Assembly: GCF_964355755.1 (NCBI RefSeq)
Contig: NC_092671.1
Coordinates: 13,124,501 to 13,188,500, forward strand
Direction: 5' to 3'
Length of the DNA stretch: 64,000 bases
Source: Antedon mediterranea
Lineage: Eukaryota; Echinodermata; Crinoidea; Comatulida; Antedonidae
Shown here: piece after piece, positions 1-12,900 of the stretch
How positions within the stretch are numbered: the stretch's first letter is position 1
Layout: each line of letters opens with the position of its first letter
Made by a program: the position numbers and the translations under genes
The notes under the pieces: generated by a model
What the model saw: only the letters and a program-made list of their open reading frames with translations
Database searches by the model: none
Told to the model about the DNA's origin: nothing

Positions 1-24
1 ACTTTTTGCGTTCCATACTTTAAT

Positions 25-150
25 GGGCCGAGTTGACCGATTATTTTTTGGCCGAGTTGACGTGAGGCCGAGTTGACTTGCGGCCGAGTTGACTTGAGGC
101 CGACTTGACTTGGGGCCGACTTGACTTTGGCCGAGACGGTTTAGGGCCGA
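25..150. repeat. GGCCGAGTTGAC minisatellite
   Basis: Seven or eight imperfect units of about 15-24 nt built on GGCCGAGTTGAC / GGCCGACTTGAC(TT). It is much more GC-rich than the rest of the window. Confidence 0.85.
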
Positions 151-448
151 CTTGGATCGAAACCTAGTAGGTAGGCTAGGCCTATAGACTAGAGACTAGC
201 TATACCTCAAATAGGCTATTTATTAGGATAGGCTTAAGCTGGTTGGTTCAGTATCCCTATATATTATTAAATTATAATAAAATACCAAGAAATTCTTTAT
301 CCGAGTCCTCTTTTTCGTTTCTTGAACTTTGGCGTCTGCTGCTGCTGCTGCTCCGATCCATTCGAAATGTTGTAAACAAAACAAAGATTATGGAACGCCA
401 CGACTGCCTTCAGCACGTTCCTATACATTATCAAAAAATACATCTTCA

Positions 449-1904
449 TCTATATATAAATTTACGTAAGGGCAAAATTCGATAAATCGCAGTTTATTTC
501 TAGAATTTTTAGTCGATGGTATATAAAGTTGGTTCGTACTTTCGGTACTGATTTTAACCATCTGATGTAACCATGTTTACTAATTAAATTGAGTTAGATA
601 ATTAGTTATTGACAATTAAAACGAATTTAGGTTCAACGATTTGCCCCAAATAGGGTGTTTCGTGGTCGTGGTATACACTGTCTAATGGATGTCTAACTTG
701 AAAAATACCCGCAGACAATAATGCAAGGATGCTTCGCATTTTCCTATCTCCTCCTACGATAATTGTTTTTAATAGCTGAAAACCGGTTGAACAGCTCGAG
801 TACAGCATCATAATGTTGAAGACAGGCCGATTTTCTTTAAAAAATACTATTTTGATAGATTTAATATACGTTTATACAAATGTTTTGATCTGCGATAAAT
901 GGAACATTCCAATCTCTGTTCCACAAGTGTCTATTCCCTCAGGCGTCGTAAAGACAAGTACTGTACAGTCATAACAGAAATTCGATACATTTTTTTCCAA
1001 TCTGTGGAATCCTTTTTTTTTAACGCATAATGAGCTAGCCTTTCCAGTCGCCGTCTATTATGTACAATCAACTTTATTATTGCAGCTAAACCACCACCAA
1101 CATCACCACCCTCCCCTCACTGGCATGTGTAGCGTTGTAAAGTCAGTAGAGGACAGGCCTACAGTACGAATGATCAGTACATGCCCTAAACGCAGAACAA
1201 CTTTGGTGGTTAGGAAACAACTTAATTTTCAATACAAGTTGGGTAGCATAATTGGCTCTATGAAACACTTGACCATTAGGCCTACTAATTAAGTTGAGTT
1301 AGATAATTATTTATTGACGATTAAAGCGAATTTACGATTTGCCGCGATTAGAGGTGTTTAATATATTACTGACAGTTCCTTCTGAACGTTTGTAATCATG
1401 TAACTTCAAAAAAATATAAACGTCGTATTAGAGTGATGTATCGTTACATGTACTGTACTATTTCAATCGACTATGACGGTGACAGTTTCAACAAAGTATT
1501 AAATCGCAATGTTTTACTGTGTTTACTGGTATATTATTTGTAAAACATGAAAACAATTCATATTTCGTTACTAAATCGATAAAGAATATATTTAAAAATT
1601 GTTCGTCTTTGCATCCATCCTCTTCCCCATCCCTCAACCCAAATGTTACATACAAAACACAAATTCAGTTTGTTTCTTATTTTGTGACAAACTTCATTTT
1701 CGGAAGTAATTCCCGGGGTGCTAATTTTAGTTGAGTACATAAATCACCGTGTCTATTTATTCGTTCCTGTAAACAACATGTATTATTGTCCTGCATGTGC
1801 ATTTGAAGTCGCCAGTTTTTTAAACGCTGAAATTACTATGTATTCGAGAACCATCTGTGGGCACGACCTAGATGGTACGCGAGCGAAGCGAGCGTACCAT
1901 CTAG
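449..1904 (+). mobile_element. Helitron-like element, family 1, copy A
   Basis: It begins TCTATATATAAATTTACG after an A and ends with a hairpin (13-bp stem CTAGATGGTACGC, 11-nt loop) finishing in CTAG, followed by T. TC at the 5' end, a 3' hairpin, a CTAG end and insertion between A and T with no target duplication are Helitron hallmarks. In classical Helitrons the hairpin lies about 10 nt inside the end, whereas here CTAG is part of the stem. No Rep/helicase frame is present, so it is non-autonomous. Confidence 0.7.
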
Positions 1905-3230
1905 TCTATATAAATTTACGTAAGGGCAAAATTCGGTAAATCGCGCCTTACTTCTAGAATTTTTACTCGATGGTATATAAAGTTGGTTCGTACTTTCGGT
2001 ACTGATTTTAACCACCTGATGTAACCCTGTTTACTAATTAAATTAAGTTAGAAAATAAGTTATTGACGATTAAAACGAATTTAGGTTCAACGATTTGCCC
2101 CAAATAGGGGTGTTTTCCGATCGTGGTATACACTCTAATGGATGTCCGTCTTGAAAAATACCCGCCACAAAAATGCGAGTGCGAGGAGGCTTCGCATTTT
2201 CCTATCTCCTCCTACGATAATTGTTTTTAATAGCTGAAAACTGGTTGAACAGCTAGAGTACAGCATCATAATGTTGAAGACAGGCCGATTTTCTGTAAAA
2301 AAATACTATTTTGATAGATTTAATATACGATTATACAAATGTATTGATTTCCGATGAATGGAACATCCCAGAGATTTGTTTAACACAAGTAGGTAAATTT
2401 ATGAGCCCTTGGTTTAAGACATACGGTAGGTAAATATATGGTCCCTTTGAGAATAAACTTGCAATACTTTGACAATACTGTAAATACCTATTAACTATTT
2501 TTGGTCCTCATTTGAATCAAACATTTCTTACTGTGAATGTTCGTAATGTTAGATGTAATATAAAAATATATACAAATAAACTTTATTACTGATATTGTGG
2601 TTAGGCTCTACTGTTAGATATATAAACACATTATTATATACAAATAAACTTTATAGTGACAGTTCCTTCTCAACGTTTGTATTAATTAATAATTACCAAT
2701 AATATAAACGTCGTAGGGGTGTATCGTGACATGTACTTTAATATTTCAATCGATTATGACCGTGACAGTTTTAACAAAGTATTAAATCGCAAATGTTTTA
2801 CTGTATTTAGAGGTATATTATTTATAGGCCTATACAACATGAACAAAATATTTCGTTACTGACTGGATAAAGAATATATTTAAAAATTGTTCCTCTTTGT
2901 ACCTATCCGCTTTCCCATCCCTCAACCCTAATGTTACATACAAAACACAAATTGGGTTTCTTTAAATGAGTCCAAATCAAAAATTTGGACTCATTTTGTG
3001 ATAAGTTTCTCCTTCGGAAGTAATTCCCAGTGTGCTAATTTTAGTTGACCACATAAATCATCGTGTCTATTTATTCGTTTCTGTAAACGACAATGTATTA
3101 TAAGTCCTGCGCCGGGTACGTACATTTGAAATCGCCAGTTTTGTTACGCACCCTGAAATTACTGTGTATTAGAGAACCATCTGTGGGCACGACCTAGATG
3201 GTACGCGAGCGAAGCGAGCGTACCATCTAG
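1905..3230 (+). mobile_element. Helitron-like element, family 1, copy B (head to tail with copy A)
   Basis: It starts TCTATATAAATTTACG directly at the CTAG end of copy A and finishes with the same hairpin and CTAG at 3230, followed by T. The interior matches copy A across most of its length, with small indels. It keeps a short palindrome (ATGAGTCCAAAT...ATTTGGACTCAT) at about 2967-2993 that copy A has lost. Confidence 0.7.
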
Positions 3231-3978
3231 TAGATATAAGACATCATGTAAGGTACTCAATACTACTATACACACGTGCCTATACATAAGACATCGACTG
3301 AATATTTGAATAACACATTTTTGTTTAAATTCCGTTTTTTTTTACTGTAATTAGCCTATAAACCAATTTGGTGTTAAAAGCAAAACCATCAAAAAGTTTT
3401 GTATTATTTCCTGTAGGCCTACTGTACAAAAATATGATACACAAGCAACTCTCTACATACACATAACGTTCCTTGTTTTGCCTCGTGTTAGTTTCTTCCT
3501 AATTAATAGAGATTGGATACCCCCGTAATGAACACACAGAATCACAAGATTTTGATAATGTAATGAAGCATAGAGTGGTGTTAGAGTGGTCTACTTAAAA
3601 AAAGAATGTAGGCTATGTATGAAATTATTTACACACAAGCGGTTTTCAGAGTTGAACACAATAGATCATGTAAAACAAATGTTATAAGCATTTCGTGTGT
3701 AAACAATATAATTGTGTGAAAATACTTTTATTCCTTTAATATAAGGTGGATCCTTAAGATTTTTACTACACTACATAAATGATCATGTAGACAAGTTGCA
3801 ATAATCGTTGGGAAAGTACTGATAAATCTGAAAAAGAGGAATACATCGTGTTCAATTCGAGAAATGGATATTGCATTCCAAGCATATCGAATGACGTGGA
3901 GAAAAGTTTGTGTAGTTAATATCTTGTTATAAGCAGACCATTTAATATTATTCTTGTTGAACAATGTCAGTTTCGCGG
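3231..3978. other. 3' flank of gene 1
   Basis: Probable 3' UTR (minus strand) up to the AATAAA at 3727-3732. Beyond that it is AT-rich and I see no gene. Confidence 0.5.
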
Positions 3979-6900
3979 TCATATGCCATCACTTGACGAG
4001 GCGTTCAATAGAACGACCTGAGAAGAACTCTCATGATTATACTCTGAATCTGGAACAATCTGGTGTGTCCATCCTTCACAAATACTCTCTTTAACTTTCT
4101 TCAGTAAATCAGCTGCAATTAAATAAATAATATATACAGTTTTAAAAATTATTTAGTGTGTAAACTATAATATTTTAAAACATGAACATAGTTTAGAGAA
4201 CATTAGGCCTACATTATCTATAATACCGACACATTTGACGGAAATTATTATTATGATTAAATATAATTAATGGAAACTTACCAAACACTAGCACTAAGAT
4301 GGACAAGTTAAGCATCAGTAGAATAAATGGTGTGATTTCATGAAGAAGAATAATTGAATCATCTGCCGTGTATAAAGAATCATCCATGTCAATAATTGTA
4401 CCAATCGATAAGTTAACAATTATGAAGACCAGTGTCAACAACTGAAATCTTTGATCCGATTTTTCCTTCATTGGCTCAAGATAAAGATGTAATGCAATAA
4501 GAATAACAGTTACAAACAAGGAATAAGACATGTTTGATGCTTCGTCATCTTTGAAGTTAGCGATAAGTGAAAGAATTGCTTTATTGTACATCTCAAATAC
4601 TTCCCAGTACCAAAACCGTGAGTTGTATTGCTTACAAAAGAACTTTAATCCCAACATTTCTGGTTGTACACTACTAATATCTTCGTTATGTGAGGCATTA
4701 CGTTTATATTTCCAATACAAAACGGCAACAACTGCAAGAGGAAAACCTATTACATATAGCAATGAAACAAACACGATGTTTTTGTTAGTATTGTACAGCG
4801 AACCATTATTATCTTCCAAATTCATAATAGAATAGTCTGACGTAAGTATTTTCTTTGTATGATTGTGATTGTCATCTGATGTAACATTAAATGTACGAAT
4901 CGACCAAGGACCTACGGCCATGATATTTGAGCAGGAATTTGCGTACGTTAAATACATTAACATTATTGTAATTGATAAGCATTTGTCTTTTAAACGATGA
5001 ACTGTGTAATCACCACGATATCTATTGATAAGGTGTAGCAGCAAGCAAACCGTTGACGCCAATATTAGGATAACAAAAGGTGTGGCTATACCAATATACA
5101 AAAGTGTATATGCATTCCAAGAACCAGACAAAATACACGCCGGACTGAGAAGATTAACATATCGAATAATGTCAAGATACTGTAAAATTTGTCCAACTGA
5201 TTGAAAGCCTTCTGGCCAGTGGATTTCATTTATTTCAGATAGTATACCAAGGATTTGATAGAAATTGATAGCTATCTTCATGTGAGTGAAAAAAGAACCC
5301 ATACCTGCGATACTATTTCTTTTATCTATCTGCCAAACTATGTATCCAACAACGGCGATTATTAAGATAATAACAGCAAATAGAATAATCATAATGAAAC
5401 TCTTCTGACATTTATGACATTCGTTGAATAATTCGTAATAACCTGGTAAGCATGCGCCACATAACCATCCTGTATAACCACTCGAACAATTTGCGTCGAT
5501 ACCTCCTACGCAACTTTCTGACCGTGGACACATAAACACAGCAGGTAATAATCCATCGTAAATTGCATTTTTCAAAGCCTCAGGATTACTTTCATTAAAG
5601 ATGTTGCTAACTAAATGCGTAATAAAATCATTGTACTTTACTTTACTTTCTGAATCAAATCCCCAAAACCACCAGTAGCCCGGTAGCAATTGTTGAAAGT
5701 CACGTGTACAGTCGACACCTTCTGGACAAGGTTTGCATTCACCGAATCGATCAACACGATGGAAGTTATCAAGGCAATAACAAGCATTGAGATATGCTAA
5801 TTGGTCAGTCTGTGTTCCAGACGGACATGATTGACAATCACCAATCGTACTAGCACCAGCACTGGCTGTGAAACTTCCCACTGGACATCTTTTGCTGTTG
5901 TTAAGCCAACTCCCATCCTCACACTTCCCCAACTCGTCGTTGTAAAATCCTCCTAGAATATTCAATTTCAATCAATAAATCATTAAAAAACTAACATTTA
6001 GAAATTAAAATTAAAAAATCAGAAGTAGAAAGAAGATTATGTTTTGGTTGTTGACGTATTTTACTGTTTATTTTACATATCATGTTACAAAAATGCGACG
6101 GACAATGTTCATACATTAATATATTGCGAAACTGAATGTCGATGTTTAGTTTTGTTGCATAACCATGCCATAGATTTTCAAGAAACTTGGTTAAACCATC
6201 AAGTTTGTATTCTGTAGCCTTTATAGTGTTGTTGTCATATTGGTAACAACTTAAATGAATATGTAAATATTTAACGTTGTTGACGTGCTGATTGTTTATT
6301 TCACTTGATATTATTCACACCGTAGGCCTAATAACAATTAATGCATCTGTTATCATTTCTAAATTGTCACGGTTATAAATACTAACAATTATAATAATAT
6401 TATACACTTTTATTTTATAAGTCACCTGGTGGACAAGCAGAGCATCTTGTTGTTGTTTTTTTATGGTCTATTTTTCTGCGTAACTGATAATACCCCTGTT
6501 TACAAGGCTTGCATGTATCATTGTCGCATGCCATACCATAGTATTGTCGAGTAAGATCAAAATCAGAGCGGTCAAATACGATCTCAGTTGTATTTTTCAA
6601 ACAATAACTGAAAAAGAATGTTCATCAGACTAACTTTATCCGCCTAACAAAATCAGTTTTAGGCCTAACATTTTTATTGTTGAATAGGCCTTTACCATTT
6701 TAATGTCACACACTAGTTATTCACTTTAACAAAAATTCGATTGAAAAAAAAACCATTTACTTGAAAAATGTAATTTAAATCAAAATATAGTCAAATTGGC
6801 CACCAGGCAACGGGATTTTGGTTGAATTTCTCCGTTTATTTTTTAGCATAGCATTCAAAGTCTCATTTTAATATATCAACTAACTTTAATTTGTCCAGCT

Positions 6901-9900
6901 GGAAGGGTTACCCTCTATAAATAAATTGAAATAAATAAAATAATCATCTTTTTCATGTTTGGGTGGGGCGGGGTGGGGGATACATCTTTAATTGTGTTAA
7001 AAATGATGGACATTTTTTTACCCATCAGTTTTTCGTGAGCATAGTCTTTCAAAATGAATAAGCGAAAAGGCATTACGTAAGCAAAAGGTCGTCAGTTCAA
7101 ATACCAGTAGAGGATATTCTGGTATAACTTTTGTATTTGGAACTTTGTGTCGAAATATGATGAATACATTTACATATCTATGAATATCAAATCCCAAAAT
7201 ATATTTACACTACTGCATTTCCAGACAAAGATGATGGAATTGTTGACAAATTTTCACAGTTCAAGTATCTGAAAAAAGTATTTGACAATATGATTAAGTA
7301 AGACTATTAGTGTATTGTGTCCACTATGAGTAAGTAAGACTATTAACACAAAAAGGAGAAAGAAAAGTGTTAATTACTTACACACTTGAATCCGTTGATA
7401 TGTTAGAAAAACTGTTCTCTTCTATAAAAGTGATTGGATTGTAGAACAAATACCTGGTGAACAAAATAAAATAAAAGTAAAATGGATAATACACACAGCA
7501 CATTTATTGTGTAGTTTGTTGATAACGTATTCATGTATTAATGTTATATACATGACATAGCTTTAATTAATGTAATTGTAAATTTAAAGATTTGTTAATC
7601 TTTGTTAAATAAAATTTGTAATCTGTGTACAGCATCCAAGAATTTGAGATTAGAAAGCATGTATAATGTCATGTAACTTACAGTTTTTTCATTACTCCAT
7701 TTCTAAACGTTCTACTTGTTATAGTTTCCAGCTTATTTTTTTGTAAATATCTGAGGAGTAAGGGTTTAATTTTACTACAAAATCAAACAAAAACGGAGAC
7801 CAATAAAATGTTCTCATAATGGCATACTACGTTGTTAATCCATTATTATTGCAAAGTGAAGTAATTCTGAACTATTACAAATCGCCTGATTCTCGGTACT
7901 GTTTCTAGTTTTCCCCAGTATCATAGAAATATGCCGTAATACAGCATCACATGTGTGTCATGTAAGTATCGCCTAGTATCATAGACCACCCTTAACAGTA
8001 CCTTACATAATGCTCCACATGTGATACAGATGCGATGCTGTATTATACAAATATTCGTGATACTTGGTAACTATTGTCGTATATGGAAATACAGCAATAA
8101 CAATCGCTACGTTTAACCCTTTCACTGCGGAGCATTATTCCCACCTCTGTGCGTAATGTATATTTAAGAAAAACATAGGGTATTTTAATAAATTGCAAAA
8201 AAATACTAATTGAGATAATTGTGTAATTATTTTTGTGGTGTGTGATGGGCAAAGGGTTAGTCTACAGTTAGGTATAAAAAAAAAAGTAATTTGCATATTG
8301 ATGACGTCATGTGACGTCATTACAGGTATTTTGGATTTCGTGTTTTTTATCGAATCAATGATAAAAACTATATTTTCTATAAGAAATTCTTATGGAATAC
8401 GTTTTTCCAACTGGATATTGATGAAGATACGTATAACAAATAAAAATATAAAAACAAATTGAATTATTTTTATTGTTTTATAAAAATTATGCACAAATCA
8501 AAGTTTTGGGGCAAAATCGTGAAAATAATGACATTTTCCAAAAATTCACTATAGTACAAAACTAACTATTGTTTCAGAATTTTTTTTTTTTTTGCGTGTT
8601 GTGATAAACACATGTTGCCCTATTGGGGCTGGTAAATTTTGGTTACTTTCAAAATGGCCGCCATTACGCTACTCAAAACAACTTTCCAAGATAGAATACT
8701 ATTATATACACTATACTATATATAACTATAACTATAGAGGGCGCATGATTTTCAAGACAATAATACAGCTATAGGGGGCCGTTTTTTTTGCTGGAAAAAA
8801 TTTTTAATGACTTGCAAAAATATTCAAGTTCATCGAACAAATATAGAGGGTGCTATATATTATAGGCAAATACGATTAAATCATTGTTTTGCCCATACCC
8901 GGTATTACCGGGTATACGCACTTCAACGACGTTTGTTTATACCCGGTAGTACCGGGTATACGCAGTGAAAGGGTTAAAGTGTAGTATTAGTGTCAAATAA
9001 GGAACATAATATCAACTTCTTTAAAAAAAATTTATCCTGTCTGTTAAAAACTTCTTCTTGACTTAACAAACATGCCCAGTCTCTAATTTAGAGTTATTTT
9101 CCTTTAGATGACAGGCAAACCCGTGTTAAATAGACCCCTTATCTTATTCAGTAAAATAATGGGTTTACTTACATGCTTTTCAAATTAGTATCATCAAATG
9201 CTCCATCTTCGATGAAAGATATTTGGTTTTCAGAAAGTACCCTGGTTAAATGAAATAATGAGGACAATAACTTTCAACCTATTTAAATAGATTAACTAAT
9301 ATTTGTTATCATTTATGATCAAAGAAACTCATACTGTAGTTTAATTATATTGTATGACATTTTGTAACATCTTTGTTCTCATCGTATAGAGCCAGTATAG
9401 GCCTACCATTATAAATAAATCTTAAATATGTAGAAATTCTACAATTAAAAGATAGACTTAATGATTGAATCCACTTACAATATATTTAGGGCTTTACAAC
9501 CTATAAAATTGGTTTTCGAAATATTTTGAATTTCATTCCTGTGCAGGTACAGTTTGTGTGGAAAATGCTGTAATAAAGATCTATTTCCAAGTGAAGAGAT
9601 GTGATTGTTTCCCAGGTCACTGTAAATAAAAAAAACATTACTTAATTTATTTAATTTTATAAACAATACAGACAGTTGGTAATTGTAAAAATTGATAAAT
9701 TAAAAACATATTCGTTAACTATTTGTTATTTATATGAAAAGCAACTATTTACATGCTTATGAATAATCAGGTGTCAATTATTGCTTTAGGCTTATTTTCA
9801 ATTAATTTTAAATGAAACTTTTTATGGGTGTTTTTCAAATGAATAATTGACAATTTGTACTACATGAAATTTATTATTATATTTTTAATTTATTTATAAA

Positions 9901-12900
9901 TGTTATCATAAAGACTTCAATGACTGCGGATTGTATGGCTATAATGGAAGTTTCTATTCTCCATTCATAATGATTCTAATAATATTTAAATTTCGTTTTG
10001 GATCTAATAAAACGTTCTGGATTCTTGAATACAGACATAATATTTCGCCATTGTGTTAAGGTTCCAAGGACTAATCAGCAGTAGCCTATAATTAAACGCT
10101 GTGTACACTATAAAACTTTGTGACAAAAAAAACTATTGTTTCTACACTGATAGTGTAGACAGAGATTTCGTCAACTTACAGAGTATCCTGCATTTGAAGG
10201 TGGTATAATGCAGAAGGAAACACAGTTAATAAATTACTAGCAGCAGTGCTTCAAAGAAAACAATAGAACACAAGTTATAACATTTTTTTTTAATGAAATG
10301 CGTGTCTCACCTGATAGCAAAGAAAGTATAAGTATACCAATATGCTCGCTCGAATGATCGCTTTATAATAAATTAAATACACACGACACACACATACACA
10401 GAAGATCATCCATAACGAATGCGAACCATTTGAATAAAATAGCTCACCAACGGTATCTCACTCAATGTTAAAATAACATGTATTATAGCAGCAGTAACAT
10501 CTTCTTCCCCCATTGTTTGCTCTAAAAACAACACTCCATTTCAAAGTTATATTAATGTAGATATTCGATCATTTGAGACATGTTTATGTAAGACAGTATA
10601 CTTACAAATCAGCAAGAAATATTAGCTCTTTAAATGCTTCCGGGTGAATTTTGCTGATTTGATTGAAATCCATTCGTCTAAAAAGTTTTATTGAAAAAAA
10701 ACCCATAGTTGTTGATAAACTTTGGTGTTTAACCATTTATATTTAGTTTTAAAATTTGACAATCCCACTAATCACGATTAATGACATTACCATAGTAATA
10801 AAATATTAGTTACTCACAACACAGACAAAAAACTTGTTTTAACAAATAGTCTTGCTGGTATGGAGCTTATGTTCGAACCTTGTAGATAACTATGTGATAA
10901 ACAAAAGTACAAGATCTATATCAAACGTAATACTGTAACTAGAATAATATTAATAACAAGAGACATGCACCTTTACTACAGAAAAGTCAGGCACACCAAC
11001 AGAGCTGAGAATAAAACAAACAAGAAACAATAACAAGTCCAAGTATAATAATAGTATAATAACTTACATTCTACTTCCATTCGGAACATTCGTAAATGTT
11101 CCTGTTGACAGGACAGACAATGACCGACTGCTAACTCTTCTGTGAATACGGTAATTATTATTATTATGAGAATATAGTCCAGTTTGTAAAATTACAAGTA
11201 TATAATTACATTCTATCCGCACAAATGTATATTACACTACCTTTACAGGAATATATTACAGTACCTTGATCAATCAACTTTCAACAACTTACATTTCAAT
11301 CATCCCTTTACTCCTAAAGAAGAAGGCGTTTTCCATCAGTCCCTTGATTTGTATTTTTTGAAGGTGTCTACATTAGTTAAAGCAAAATTGAAAACGAGTT
11401 TACTAAGATGATCCGACGTTCTACTTAAATAAGTTTCAGAAATAAAATCTGAATACGTTATTTTAGTTGTTAGGCTTACTTATCAGGAAGAAATATTTCA
11501 GCACCTAATTAGAGTTTTGGCGTAAACTGACAGAAGAGAAAATGGTAATATCACTAAATATTATCATCCACATTAAAAGTATATGTTTTAAACATTTAAC
11601 GTTGTATAATACCCATAGGCAGTTTCATTTTATCTTATATGAAGTATGAATTAAAACAAATTGTATACATTAATATTGAAAACAAAAAAGAAACGTAACG
11701 CAACATAAGTAACGCACGATAAGATAAGCAAACAAATATAACCATCAGACATAAAATTAGACACAGGTGTAAGAAAAGCATTTTTAATATTTTTGTTTAT
11801 TTTTTTATATTCTTATTTTAAAATAATGTATATAGTCTGTATATAGGGTATAAATGAATTATATATATAAAAAAATACATACTGAAAATAATTATATAAC
11901 ATTAGTAAATGTATCTTCTACAGTACATTTAAAAAAAAGGTGGATAACAGAAAAGAAATATAAAATGTTCTAATTCTAAGAACAGTAACATTGATAAAAT
12001 CACATAATGTAAACTATATATATATAAACCAAACAAAAGTGAGAATAACAATAAAATAGTTATTATTATTATTTGAAATAATTATATTAATCTGTTGAAG
12101 ATGAAATGAATAAATAGTGGTTAACGCCACAAAAGAGAAAAAAAAAACATTTAAGGCATATAATACTGTAGTGTACCTACATCTCATTAATACTTTGTAG
12201 ACCAGCAAACGTAAATGGTTCGATTTGCTCCAGAGCACTATCACAAACGTCGCTGTAATAATGAGTGATATATAACATTTCATCAATTATTTAGTGTGTG
12301 ATACTGTGATTTAAAATATATACACAGTAAAAGTTGCGGCTATAGAATAAAAGTATACAATACGGTAGTATTATATAATTTAGGAATAATATTAAAAAAA
12401 AGCTAGAACCTTACATGCGTCTAAAGTGTGCCCCCTGGAAACTCGTCTTGGTTAGCTTTTTAATTGGATTACCATTCAACATTCTATAAGTATAAATATG
12501 GTGTTAAAGCCAAAATGTACAAACTACTACTATACTATATCACATTCCTCCATGTTGGAATTACAATACATTATGTAATAAGTTGTTGTGGAAATTGACC
12601 ATTCAAATTATTTCAAACCCATGAAATATGAATAAAAATGTTACAAAGCAGTTTACGGTTATTACAAAGATAGAAAAATGTCTCTATATTATAATATTGT
12701 ATCTAAAGTTGGTAATTTAAAATGAATGTTCGTTTGTATAATATAATCTTCCAATAAATAAAATAGAACTTTTCAGTATATAATAGAAAATGTATATAGA
12801 AATAGAACGTACGGTAGTTGCATGCGTCGGGTACTATTATTCCGAATAACTAATATAAGTAAGGATTAGCATCTATTATTGTTGACAAAACTAAGTTATG

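Noticed and set aside
602-811. 69-codon minus-strand frame inside Helitron copy A
   Set aside because: The equivalent frame is broken in the other copies and it shows no Rep or helicase motif.
449-3230. Tandem repeats considered as a CRISPR-like or satellite array
   Set aside because: Only two long units with defined transposon ends, in a clearly eukaryotic setting.
4530-4835. 101-codon frame antisense to exon 18, also present at 18152-18457 and 25711-26016
   Set aside because: Conserved only because the three exon 18 copies are nearly identical. It has no leader, domain or promoter, and the sense strand is clearly coding.
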